From contig JADKCV010000057.1 in the NCBI GenBank assembly GCA_016718655.1, positions 1-34,738 on the forward strand: 34,738 bases of DNA. The letters are read 5' to 3'. The stretch is from Flavobacteriales bacterium. GTDB lineage: Bacteria > Bacteroidota > Bacteroidia > Flavobacteriales_F > PHOS-HE28. The notes under the pieces were generated by a model that was not told the origin of the DNA, searched no databases, and saw nothing but the letters and a program-made list of their open reading frames with translations. Position 1 is the stretch's first letter, and each line of letters begins with the position of its first letter. Shown one piece after another: positions 1 to 6,327 of this stretch. The translations under genes were made by a program, and so were the position numbers.

Positions 1-104
1 TGTATTCAACCTGGCCGACCCTGGCCTGGCAGGCAAACCAGGAAAACCCGTATTGCCAGGAAAAAAGCCCTAAAAAACGACACTATTTTGACTTTGGCGG
101 TCTG

Positions 105-194
105 GCCCGTTCCAAAATTTCAGGGTACAATCGCTAAGTACGGAACCTTTGGCAGCCCAGCCCGTTCCAAATATTTGCAGGAGAAAATACTTAG
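105..194. promoter_or_regulatory. Operator-like repeats upstream of the HTH gene
   Basis: Two near-identical sites lie at 105-124 and 160-181, both containing GCCCGTTCCAAA followed by an AT-rich ATTT and CAGG. They are 55 bases apart. An inverted pair CTAAGTA (134-140) and TACTTAG (188-194) surrounds the second site. A TTGACT hexamer (88-93) and a TACAAT hexamer (126-131) are present, but they are 32 bases apart, so they are not a normal promoter pair. The arrangement looks like repressor binding sites in front of the small HTH gene at 194. Autoregulation is inference. Confidence 0.4.
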
Positions 195-466
195 TGAAAA
201 GGTCAACGAAGAGAGTCAAATACCGGACGTGTTTCATGTCCCCGAAGCACCTGGCCGAGTGGAGGCACGAGCTGTCCATGACACAGCAACAAGCAGCCGA
301 CGCCCTGGACATCAGCCTCAAAGCCTTTCAAGAAATGGAGCAAGGCATGAGCTATGACACCAGACGGCCCCGGTTTGTGGATCGCCGCACACAACTGGCT
401 TGTGAAAGTATCCGGTTCGCTGAGACGTTCGACTCGAAGCGGCTGATGAAAGCGGTTCACGGTTGA
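194..466 (+). CDS. Small HTH (Cro/C1-like) DNA-binding protein
   Basis: This is a 90-residue basic protein. Residues about 19-51 (HLAEWRHELSMTQQQAADAL and the following residues to EQG) have the pattern of a Cro/C1-type helix-turn-helix, with the TQQQAADAL turn typical of phage and XRE regulators. I chose the GTG at 194 because AGGAG (179-183) lies 10 bases upstream. An in-frame TTG at 149 and an ATG at 236 are alternatives without a visible ribosome binding site. It lies directly behind repeated operator-like sites. The protein is shorter than a full CI repressor and has no dimerisation or cleavage domain, so it is more likely a Cro-like or accessory regulator. Its target is unknown. Confidence 0.6.
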   Translation: MKRSTKRVKYRTCFMSPKHLAEWRHELSMTQQQAADALDISLKAFQEMEQGMSYDTRRPRFVDRRTQLACESIRFAETFDSKRLMKAVHG

Positions 467-679
467 CCGACACCCCGACAGCCGCCATGACGATTACCCA
501 ATCCGGTTGTCGTTACAACCATAACGACTGTCGGAAATAGGCATGATTTTGCAGAAAGAATTCACGCGCGAGGGACGGCCTGTTTATCTGTACAGAAAAC
601 GTACTGATGACCAGCGGTCATTTAGGTAGCCGGAATGCCCGGCAACCCCACTGCCAGGACAACCGGAGCACCGTCTTGA
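467..679. other. Intergenic stretch with small hairpins and a possible 28-residue ORF
   Basis: An inverted repeat GTCGTTA-caacca-TAACGAC occupies 509-528. Two more short perfect hairpins lie at 608-620 (TGACC/GGTCA) and 629-643 (GCCGG/CCGGC), just past the end of the leftward kinase gene. Neither is followed by a U-tract on the minus strand, so they are not convincing intrinsic terminators. A 28-codon plus-strand ORF starts at ATG 543 and ends at 629. It has no clear ribosome binding site and no recognisable relatives. Confidence 0.3.
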
Positions 680-1261
680 CTACACCCACAGCCGGTCGTT
701 GCCAACGGTCATAACGAACTGGTCGGCCTGGTCCATCAGCGCCTTCAACCCGCCGCCATTCTCGATAACATAATCCCCGTCCTGGAACTCCACACCCGAT
801 TCGCTTATGTGTCCATCCCCACCAGTGGCCGGACGCTTTAGGTGTATTAAAACCCCATGACACCTTATCAGTCGGGCCTCGTTGGGGAAGCGGACATCGG
901 GCACGATCACGACCTCTGCGAACCTGGCCCGGTGCAGCAGCAGCTTGACCCACATATCGCTGTCGATCTGGCCCCTACCCCATTCCGTCCCGAGGGTCTG
1001 TATCAGCTTGCGGAAGGTGCAGTCCACCACGGGCAGGATCCTGCTGTCCTTGTCGTCGCTGTCCATGAAGGAGTAGGGCTGGCGTACCCCCAGGTCGGTC
1101 AACAGGGGGGCCAGCATGGCCCTCAGCGGGTCTGCGAACGAAGCAATGACGGGTGCCACTCCCGAGTACCGTTCCCACCGCTGCTGCATGTGCTTGGCAA
1201 GAGTATCTTTACCGGACCGCTTCAAGCCAGCGATACCAATCAACAAGGGCGATTTGTTCAC
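680..1261 (-). CDS. Deoxynucleoside monophosphate kinase (phage dNMP kinase)
   Basis: The 193-residue protein has a P-loop at residues 12-20 (GLKRSGKDT) and the phage dNMP-kinase signatures RKLIQTLGTEWGR (about 84-96) and VPDVRFPNEA (about 119-129), followed by HISES. Proteins of this family (T4 gene 1 type and relatives) phosphorylate dNMPs with ATP to raise dNTP supply for phage replication; they act in the cytoplasm. The start is GTG at 1261 with an AAGAGG-like site a few bases upstream. It is the only clearly functional minus-strand gene in the left 9.6 kb, so it is probably transcribed separately from the flanking rightward genes, from the regulatory gap at 1262-1626. It works in the same nucleotide economy as the dUTPase at 3353. 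Confidence 0.85.
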   Translation of the reverse strand: MNKSPLLIGIAGLKRSGKDTLAKHMQQRWERYSGVAPVIASFADPLRAMLAPLLTDLGVRQPYSFMDSDDKDSRILPVVDCTFRKLIQTLGTEWGRGQIDSDMWVKLLLHRARFAEVVIVPDVRFPNEARLIRCHGVLIHLKRPATGGDGHISESGVEFQDGDYVIENGGGLKALMDQADQFVMTVGNDRLWV

Positions 1262-1626
1262 TTCTTAACCTCTTATCCTATTGCGACTTTCCGGACAGTG
1301 TAGAACTCCCCCGTTGCAGTTACAACAATAAGGTGTGCATAAATGGACAGTCCGTATGTTCGGTGTACTGCACCACTACTTATACGCAAGAAACGACTGC
1401 TCCATTTTGGTGCTTTAACAACGGAAGTCCGCCGTGGGTAGTACGGTTACGGTGTGTTTTGTAACACTTACAAATCATTACAATGTTTTATTATCCAAGT
1501 AATTCAGTCGGTTATAGCGGTTTAGTGTCTTAAAGACAGACCGTTTTGTAAAACGGCGGTGTTGACTTTACCACAAACAGTTGTTGATACTGGGCGGGTC
1601 AAATAACAAATTGAGGGGTTGCAGTG
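1262..1626. promoter_or_regulatory. Divergent regulatory gap with palindromes and a probable rightward promoter
   Basis: This 365-base stretch separates the leftward kinase from the rightward early block and holds no convincing gene. It contains three palindromes: TTGTAA-cac-TTACAA (1459-1473), TGTCTT-a-AAGACA (1526-1538) and CCGTTTT-gt-AAAACGG (1541-1556). A further TTACAA half-site at 1478-1483 is 10 bases from the first one's right arm, and another lies at 1320-1325. Immediately after the last palindrome, TTGACT (1562-1567) is followed at 18 bases by GATACT (1586-1591), a plausible sigma-70 promoter for the genes from 1627. The palindromes next to the -35 element suggest operator sites. 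The regulator is not identified. Confidence 0.45.
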
Positions 1627-1857
1627 ATGCTCAGACAAGACGAGTTACAGGGTATGGAGATAGGCGAGATATACACCGAGGCGCAAATATTTGAAACTAA
1701 ACAAGAATCCCGGCAGTACATCAGCAGACGCCGCAACTGCATAGCGCAGCTTGCCCGACGTGCGGGAACCCGCGTGGAGTTCTTCAACCACCACTGCGAG
1801 TCCGGCAAGCACCATCTGGGAGTTGTGGTATGCCGAGTGGTGGGTGACGCACGATGA
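1627..1857 (+). CDS. Small phage protein of unknown function
   Basis: The 76-residue protein is rich in Arg, Glu and Gln and ends in a hydrophobic stretch (HHLGVVVCRVVGDAR). No known domain is recognised. The central part (about residues 25-48, EQSRQYISRRRNCIAQLARR-like) could form a basic helix. The ATG at 1627 follows GAGGGG (1613-1618) at a good distance; a GTG at 1624 is an alternative. It is the first gene of the early rightward block and its stop overlaps the next start (ATGA). Confidence 0.55.
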   Translation: MLRQDELQGMEIGEIYTEAQIFETKQESRQYISRRRNCIAQLARRAGTRVEFFNHHCESGKHHLGVVVCRVVGDAR

Positions 1858-2135
1858 AGTTCCTTGAACAGTTCCCCACCATCAACTCGGTAGTCGATTC
1901 AGCCATAGCAGCATGTGCGCACGGCGCACGGACGCGACGTTGCAAGACCGAAGTACAAATCACGTTCACGTTCACGCCGGACTTCTATGATTACGTAGAG
2001 GATGATGAAGAGGGTACCGTAGTCTGTGACGCCAAATTGGACTCAACCATCGGGTCTGTTTACGCAGACAGCGAGACGATGACCCAGGACTTCTGCAACC
2101 TGCCCGTCAAAATTCCGGCGCAAGGCGGTGAATGA
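1854..2135 (+). CDS. Small acidic phage protein of unknown function
   Basis: The 93-residue acidic protein has a DYVEDDEEG patch near residues 45-53 and scattered cysteines without a clear metal-binding pattern. No family is recognised. It overlaps both neighbours by 4 bases (ATGA at each end), so it is translationally coupled within the early operon. The coding assignment rests on this coupling and on the open frame. Confidence 0.55.
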   Translation: MKFLEQFPTINSVVDSAIAACAHGARTRRCKTEVQITFTFTPDFYDYVEDDEEGTVVCDAKLDSTIGSVYADSETMTQDFCNLPVKIPAQGGE

Positions 2136-2407
2136 TGACCACCGCATTCTACAAGGGCAAGCCATGCAAGAAATGCGGTAGCACCAAGCGGTACCAGTCC
2201 AACGCCTCGTGCGTTGGCTGCACCCGGAGGCGCAATATCGACAGAGGCAAGGCGGAAACTGCCGCAAGACGCCAGGCCCGAAGCTGCACTGCCCCACCAG
2301 TTATGGCTGTTGTGTACCCGCCGCCCGCCAAGACCGAGGAAGAACTGCAAGCTGATTGCCAGGCCCGAAACAAATTCCTGCAAACGAGATGGGGGCAAAC
2401 CGCATGA
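2132..2407 (+). CDS. Zinc-ribbon phage protein
   Basis: This 91-residue protein opens with FYKGKPCKKCGSTKRYQSNA followed by SCVGCTRRR, a CxxC...CxxC pair typical of short phage zinc fingers (the family with K/TGxPCxxGHxxxRYxSxxxCxxC, often attached to endonuclease VII-like proteins). The rest is basic and then Pro/Ala-rich (PPPAKTEEEL), with no nuclease domain. The gene at 6525 carries a second version of the same finger. Its stop (TGA, 2405-2407) overlaps an ATGA inside the 22-bp repeat that brackets the next gene. DNA or RNA binding is inference. Confidence 0.6.
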   Translation: MMTTAFYKGKPCKKCGSTKRYQSNASCVGCTRRRNIDRGKAETAARRQARSCTAPPVMAVVYPPPAKTEEELQADCQARNKFLQTRWGQTA

Positions 2408-2416
2408 CCGACATAC
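2395..2416 (+). repeat. 22-bp direct repeat, left copy, before the PP-loop gene
   Basis: A 22-base stretch with core GCATGACCGACATAC is repeated exactly at 3232-3253. The two copies bracket the PAPS-reductase-like gene. The repeat contains the last codons of the zinc-ribbon gene and an ATG. A shorter 13-base piece (GCATGACCGACAT) recurs at 9283-9295. Confidence 0.8.
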
Positions 2417-2430
2417 AACCAGGAGGTGCC

Positions 2431-3225
2431 ATGTCAACTATAAGGACAGAATCGGTAGAGATTAGGTACCACATATCGTTCTCAGGCGGTATGGGTAGCG
2501 CGATCAGTGCGCTAATGGCTTACGAGTACGGGCTGGACTTCACCCTGCTGTTCGCAGACACGCTGATCGAAGACGAGGACCTATATCGGTTCTGTGACGA
2601 CATAGAGCGCGTCACGGAAACCAAGATTGTGCGCCTAGTAGACGGGAGGACGCCTTGGGATGTCTACGTAGACAAAAGATGGATAGGCAATACCAAAACA
2701 GCCCACTGCTCCACCGAACTGAAGACGATACCGGTGCGCAAGTGGCTGGACGAGAACGCCCTGCCAGACGAGCCGCTGGTTCTCGGCATGGACTGGTCTG
2801 AAATGGACAGGATAGAGAGGGCGGGGGGGAATTGGTCGCCTCGTCCGGTAGTGTCTTTGCTGAATGAGTTTAGGGTGTTGCGCCCGGAGTATGACGGAAT
2901 CCTGAAGCGGTTTGGCATAAAGAAACCGAGGCTATACGACCAAGGCTATAGCCACAATAATTGCTCCGGCTTTTGCTGCAAAGCTGGACTAGGCCAGTTC
3001 AAGAGGCTTTACCGCAATAGTCCCGACGTTTACAAGTACCACGAGGAACAAATGGAGCTGGCAATGGCGAAAATAGGGCCAACGGCAAAACCGTTTTTGC
3101 GCAAGACGGACTTCGGACTCACATATTACCTAACACTGAAAGAGTACAGGCTTATGCTGGAAGCTGAACAAGAAGGAGAAATAGACGATGGTGCGGAAGG
3201 ATGCGGGTGTTTCACCGATGACTAG
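2431..3225 (+). CDS. PAPS-reductase-like PP-loop protein (adenine nucleotide alpha hydrolase family)
   Basis: The 264-residue protein has a PP-loop FSGGMGS at residues 17-23 and LLFADTLIEDEDLYRF just after it, matching the phosphoadenosine phosphosulfate reductase/ATP pyrophosphatase fold. Cysteines lie in HCSTELK (near residue 95), NNCSGFCCKAG (176-186) and a C-terminal GCGC. This layout fits phage members of the family, where an Fe-S cluster or a thiol role is possible. The substrate is unknown: sulfate activation, nucleobase thiolation and DNA modification are all conceivable. ATG 2431 is preferred over 2404 and 2356 because AGGAGG (2421-2426) sits just upstream. The gene is bracketed by 22-bp direct repeats. 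Confidence 0.8.
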   Translation: MSTIRTESVEIRYHISFSGGMGSAISALMAYEYGLDFTLLFADTLIEDEDLYRFCDDIERVTETKIVRLVDGRTPWDVYVDKRWIGNTKTAHCSTELKTIPVRKWLDENALPDEPLVLGMDWSEMDRIERAGGNWSPRPVVSLLNEFRVLRPEYDGILKRFGIKKPRLYDQGYSHNNCSGFCCKAGLGQFKRLYRNSPDVYKYHEEQMELAMAKIGPTAKPFLRKTDFGLTYYLTLKEYRLMLEAEQEGEIDDGAEGCGCFTDD

Positions 3226-3231
3226 CAAGGA

Positions 3232-3253
3232 GCAAACCGCATGACCGACATAC
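3232..3253 (+). repeat. 22-bp direct repeat, right copy
   Basis: Identical to 2395-2416. Here its ATG (3241) starts a 30-residue membrane-type peptide. Recombination between the two copies would remove the PP-loop gene and place this ATG over the stop of the zinc-ribbon gene, giving a normal ATGA overlap. Confidence 0.8.
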
Positions 3254-3333
3254 TGTTAATCACCGCGCTGGTGACACACGTTCTGGTTGTGGCTGCAATT
3301 TGGGATTGGATGGCAGAACAAAACGATGAATAA
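3241..3333 (+). CDS. 30-residue membrane-type small protein
   Basis: The ORF encodes 30 residues with a hydrophobic core (ILLITALVTHVLVVAAIW) followed by an acidic tail (EQNDE), the pattern of a single-pass membrane peptide. An AAGGAG site (3227-3232) lies about 8 bases upstream of the ATG. Its end overlaps the alternative ATG (3326) of the dUTPase gene, so it may be coupled to it. The function is unknown. Confidence 0.45.
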   Translation: MTDILLITALVTHVLVVAAIWDWMAEQNDE

Positions 3334-3352
3334 CATAAGAGGGGACCGAGTA

Positions 3353-3781
3353 GTGTTCAACACATTGAAGATTGAGCTGGTGTCGATGCAAGCCACGATG
3401 CCGACAAAGGGCACGCCCGGTAGCGCGGCATGGGATCTCTACGCAGCCGAAGAGGCGTTCGTTGAGGCGTACCAAACAGCCGTCGTCTGCACCGGCCTGA
3501 AGGTAGCCATCCCGGAAGACTTCGCAGGGCTTATCTGGCCGCGCTCCGGTATGTCAACCAAGCAGGGTATCAGCACGACCGCTGGACTGATTGATCCAGA
3601 CTACAGGGGCTTGCTGAAGGTCGCCCTGGTCAACCGGACAGACCGTGATTATCACGTAGCCATTGGCGACAGGATAGCGCAACTGCTGATCGTTCGTGCG
3701 CCACTGATGGACATTCAGCAAGTGAGCCAGTTGGACGACCCGAATACCCGGTTGGGCGGTTTTGGGTCAACGGGGGTGTAA
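3353..3781 (+). CDS. dut: dUTP diphosphatase (dUTPase)
   Basis: The 142-residue protein carries all five motifs of trimeric dUTPases: GSAAWDLYA (23-31), PRSGMS (63-68), the GLIDPDYRG beta-hairpin with catalytic Asp (78-86), GDRIAQLLI, and the C-terminal RLGGFGSTG arm that closes over the nucleotide. It hydrolyses dUTP to dUMP and pyrophosphate, limiting uracil in phage DNA and feeding dTMP synthesis. The length is normal for the family. GTG at 3353 follows AGGGG at 8 bases and gives the usual short N-terminus. ATG 3326 would add nine residues and overlaps the preceding small gene. Confidence 0.93.
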   Translation: MFNTLKIELVSMQATMPTKGTPGSAAWDLYAAEEAFVEAYQTAVVCTGLKVAIPEDFAGLIWPRSGMSTKQGISTTAGLIDPDYRGLLKVALVNRTDRDYHVAIGDRIAQLLIVRAPLMDIQQVSQLDDPNTRLGGFGSTGV

Positions 3782-3782
3782 C

Positions 3783-4025
3783 ATGCAACACCTAGTCCCC
3801 GCTTGGGAACCCTGCGACTGCTGCGACGACTACCTGTGCAACATACACATTGGACACCATGTCCATGATTGTAGTTGCCCCGGCATTGACGAGTGGGTGG
3901 AGCATGGCGTATTCCCGTATGCCGACTGCCTCGACCCGGATGGCCGTATCATCAATGACGCTGGTATTGTCGTGCATATTGATACAACTAACAGTTGCAA
4001 TAACAAACTAACAGTGATAGATTAA
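3783..4025 (+). CDS. Cysteine-rich small protein of unknown function
   Basis: The 80-residue acidic protein has clustered Cys and His in its first half (EPCDCCDDYLCNIHIGHHVH, then CSCPG), which suggests metal binding. No family is recognised. The ATG follows the dUTPase stop by one base, with GGGGGTG as the likely ribosome binding site, so it belongs to the same transcript. Confidence 0.55.
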   Translation: MQHLVPAWEPCDCCDDYLCNIHIGHHVHDCSCPGIDEWVEHGVFPYADCLDPDGRIINDAGIVVHIDTTNSCNNKLTVID

Positions 4026-4062
4026 GCAACATCAACCAACCGAAACGAGTAAAGGGGTAATT

Positions 4063-4389
4063 ATGCGTACTGCAAAGAAAGCAAGAGAAGACTTTTTGGC
4101 TATGGGCCTGTCCGCTTCCGCGACGGACCTTCTGGTGAAAGCAGAAGGCCACCAGCGCCATGCCGCCAGGGTGCAGGCGACACTGGACGCAGCGGTTGAC
4201 GCTGTTGGTTGCTTCGCGCCTTGGGCTATCATGCTGGACCTCCACGGCACGAACGGGGCGTTTGGCTCCGGTGGCCGAGGCTCTGCCAGCCAGCGCAACC
4301 CAGTGTTCGCTGACTTGGGCAAGGGCCGATGGCAGGCCCGTGATGGCGGAGCCTACGGGCCGCTGCTCGGGATGCCTACTACACAATAA
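4063..4389 (+). CDS. Phage protein of unknown function
   Basis: The 108-residue protein has an N-terminal half that looks helical (KKAREDFLAMGLSASATDLL, then an Ala-rich helix) and a Gly-rich C-terminal half (GTNGAFGSGGRGSASQ). No domain is recognised. AAGGGG lies about 6-8 bases before the ATG. It sits in the run of small early genes. Confidence 0.5.
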   Translation: MRTAKKAREDFLAMGLSASATDLLVKAEGHQRHAARVQATLDAAVDAVGCFAPWAIMLDLHGTNGAFGSGGRGSASQRNPVFADLGKGRWQARDGGAYGPLLGMPTTQ

Positions 4390-4444
4390 CCGGAAGACGG
4401 CCTATAGTTTCGGCGTTCCGGGAGCTGGACGACAAAAGCCTCAC

Positions 4445-4470
4445 ACTGAGACTCTACTCAGTGGAGAGTC
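4445..4470 (+). promoter_or_regulatory. Overlapping alternative hairpins at a GTG start
   Basis: ACTGAG (4445-4450) pairs with CTCAGT (4457-4462), and GACTCT (4450-4455) pairs with AGAGTC (4465-4470). The stems share bases and cannot form together. The GTG start at 4461 lies inside the structure. A translational switch is possible but unproven. Confidence 0.25.
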
Positions 4471-4814
4471 ACATCTTCGCGTCACCAAAGATCAATATAT
4501 TCGAACACAAAAATGAAGAGTGGCTGCCAACGGATCTGTACATGTACCACTTCGACAGCCAGGGTGCGCTTAACCGGTTCCTGCCCGAAATGACGGCGCT
4601 TGCCCGACATGCGGTACTGGTGTTCGGTGGGCACGTCAACCGAGAGGCAGAAGAGGAGGTGGCCGTAGTACCGCACGGTTTCGAGAACTACCCCACCATG
4701 CAACTGCAATTTTGGGGTGACGTGCTGCAAGTGTTGGAAGGCTACGCGGCTGAAGAAGAAGCCAAGTTAGACGCAACAATGGCCGCTATTGTAGCTGCCT
4801 TGGAGGAAGTATGA
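4461..4814 (+). CDS. Phage protein of unknown function
   Basis: The 117-residue acidic protein ends in a Glu/Ala-rich helix (GYAAEEEAKLDATMAAIVAALEEV). No known domain is recognised. The proposed start is GTG (4461) at the position of two competing hairpins; the first in-frame ATG is much later (4542). Its stop overlaps the next gene's start (ATGA at 4811). Confidence 0.5.
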   Translation: MESHIFASPKINIFEHKNEEWLPTDLYMYHFDSQGALNRFLPEMTALARHAVLVFGGHVNREAEEEVAVVPHGFENYPTMQLQFWGDVLQVLEGYAAEEEAKLDATMAAIVAALEEV

Positions 4815-4993
4815 ACGACAACCAACCGACTGCCCAACAGGCCCTCCTACGCGATCTGTTCGCCATGTCCGCAATGTCAGGGTTCATGTCTCGACAGTCT
4901 GTCGGGATGGCACCCAAAAGCGTTGCTGAGTACGCCTACCAGCTTGCCGACGCTATGCTTGCGGCCAGACAAACAACCAAAACGGGAGAATAA
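4811..4993 (+). CDS. Small conserved phage protein (AEYAYQLADAMLAAR type)
   Basis: The 60-residue protein has the form common in many proteobacterial phages: an N-terminal ALLRDLFAMSAMSGF helix and a C-terminal AEYAYQLADAMLAAR helix. The function of these proteins is not known to me. It is coupled to the upstream gene by a 4-base overlap and is followed by GGGAG, which serves the next gene. Confidence 0.6.
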   Translation: MNDNQPTAQQALLRDLFAMSAMSGFMSRQSVGMAPKSVAEYAYQLADAMLAARQTTKTGE

Positions 4994-4997
4994 AACC

Positions 4998-5210
4998 ATG
5001 AAATGCGATCTGTCTAATTACCCGGAAGTGCTCACGCCTACCGAAGTATGTGAACTGCTGCATGTAAAACGCAACACTCTAGCTATTTGGCGGTGTGGAG
5101 GACAAGGGCCTGAGTACTTCAAGGCCGGAAGGACGGTGCTTTACACAAGAACGGCACTGGCTGAGTGGATCGAGAGAAATAGCGTAAAGACAGGAGGTAG
5201 CCAGCCGTGA
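4998..5210 (+). CDS. AlpA/excisionase-type HTH DNA-binding protein
   Basis: The 70-residue protein is a compact winged-helix/MerR-like HTH. It reads LTPTEVCELLHVKRNTLAIW (about 14-33) followed by GPEYFKAGRTVLYTRTALAEW, the usual pattern of HTH_17, AlpA and Xis-like proteins. Such proteins bend DNA or regulate early or excision genes. GGGAG (4984-4988) precedes the ATG. The stop overlaps the GTG start of the PrtN-like gene (GTGA at 5207), so the two regulators are made together. Confidence 0.75.
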   Translation: MKCDLSNYPEVLTPTEVCELLHVKRNTLAIWRCGGQGPEYFKAGRTVLYTRTALAEWIERNSVKTGGSQP

Positions 5211-5458
5211 ACACGACTTTCCTTCTGATGGCAGAGTTCGGATCCTGCCAGGTACCGCTGGACGACATTTGCCAGAAGTACCTGAACATGAACCCCCGCA
5301 TTGCGGAACGCCGGGCTGCCGAACAGGCGCTGCCGTTCCCCTGCTACCGGGCGGGTAGCAAAAAAGGCCCACTGTTGGTGGATATGAACGACTTGGCGAA
5401 CTACCTGGATGACCAGCGTAATTCGGCAAGGAAAGATTGGGAGGCGGTAAACAAATGA
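5207..5458 (+). CDS. PrtN-like (pyocin activator family) transcription factor
   Basis: The 83-residue protein matches the PrtN/pyocin activator family in length and layout: NTTFLLMAEFGSCQVPLDDI at the start, a middle part with conserved AERRAAEQALPFPCYRAGS, and the C-terminal VDMNDLANYLDDQR. PrtN activates R- and F-pyocin genes in Pseudomonas aeruginosa; many prophages encode relatives. GTG at 5207 follows AGGAGG (5192-5197). It is coupled to the preceding HTH gene and to the following gene (ATGA at 5455). By analogy it may activate late or lytic genes here; that is inference. Confidence 0.75.
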   Translation: MNTTFLLMAEFGSCQVPLDDICQKYLNMNPRIAERRAAEQALPFPCYRAGSKKGPLLVDMNDLANYLDDQRNSARKDWEAVNK

Positions 5459-6327
5459 AACCATTCGATGAAGCAAAAGCGAAAGCAGGAGCCAAGGTCG
5501 TCACCCGAGACGGACGACCGGCACGAATTGTCTGTTTCGATTTGGAAGGAAGACAACCGATTGGGGCCGCGATAGAGAGAGAGGACTTTGACGGTGTAGT
5601 GTCCGAGGTTCTTCACTCTTTCGGGAGCGATGGCCGGTATTACACTGGTACCACCCAGGACAAGGATTCCAGCCTGGACATCTTCATGGCCCCCGATAAG
5701 AAATACTCAGCCGTCTGGATGTGCCGCGACGGTCGCGTTATGTGCTTGCCGTTCCCTTACGACTCGAAAGACGATTGGAAGAGCATCTGCCTGATGCGAT
5801 GCGCGCAGCGAGTTTCAGATAGTGGAGTTCGAATTATGAAACAGTCCCGTTTCTGGAAACTCCAAGAGTTGAAAGAAATCGCCCTTCGCTACCGGCACCG
5901 CAACCAGTTCAAGAACGGCGACTTCAACGCCTACGAATGCGCCCGAAGGAACGGCCTCTTGGACGCGGTGTGTGCCCACATGACACCAGGGACGTCTGAC
6001 CACCTGATTAAGTGGACCCTGGAAAAGCTCACGACCGAGGCCAGGAAGTACACCCGCAGGACGGACTTCTGTAGAGGGTCGAACCGGGCTTACGCTTGCG
6101 CCTACCGCCGCAAACTATTGGACGTGGTGTGTGCCCACATGACCCCCAGCCCCCACAAGAGACGCGCTAAGTGGTCACTTGAAGCACTCATGGACGAGGC
6201 CAGGAAGTACGACAGACGCTCAGACTTCTGGCGTGAGGCCACCAACCTGTACCAGTCTGCAAGACGACGTGGATTACTGGACGCCGTGTGCGCCCACATG
6301 GGAGGACAGCATGAACAAGTACGCTGA
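5455..6327 (+). CDS. Phage protein with three 43-residue repeats ending in LLDxVCAHM
   Basis: The 290-residue protein has two parts. Residues 1 to about 110 resemble the common phage segment beginning KPFDxxxAKAGxxVVTRDGRPARIVCFD. Residues 134-176, 187-229 and 240-282 are three copies of a unit starting with Trp, containing EARKY.RR.DF, and ending LLD(A/V)VCAHM, spaced at a strict 53-residue period by ten-residue linkers. Similar units occur in phage and bacterial proteins, some linked to nucleases, and probably bind nucleic acid. No catalytic motif is visible. The ATG at 5455 overlaps the previous stop. Confidence 0.6.
   Translation: MKPFDEAKAKAGAKVVTRDGRPARIVCFDLEGRQPIGAAIEREDFDGVVSEVLHSFGSDGRYYTGTTQDKDSSLDIFMAPDKKYSAVWMCRDGRVMCLPFPYDSKDDWKSICLMRCAQRVSDSGVRIMKQSRFWKLQELKEIALRYRHRNQFKNGDFNAYECARRNGLLDAVCAHMTPGTSDHLIKWTLEKLTTEARKYTRRTDFCRGSNRAYACAYRRKLLDVVCAHMTPSPHKRRAKWSLEALMDEARKYDRRSDFWREATNLYQSARRRGLLDAVCAHMGGQHEQVR

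Noticed and set aside
88..131. Sigma-70 promoter TTGACT...TACAAT
   Set aside because: The two hexamers are 32 bases apart, far from the usual 16-18, so they cannot serve as one promoter.
629..643. Intrinsic terminator of the dNMP kinase gene
   Set aside because: The 5-bp GC stem is not followed by a run of U on the minus strand.
4998..5210. Integrase/excisionase module with attachment site
   Set aside because: The HTH protein fits the AlpA/excisionase type, but no integrase gene or att-like repeat was found in the window.
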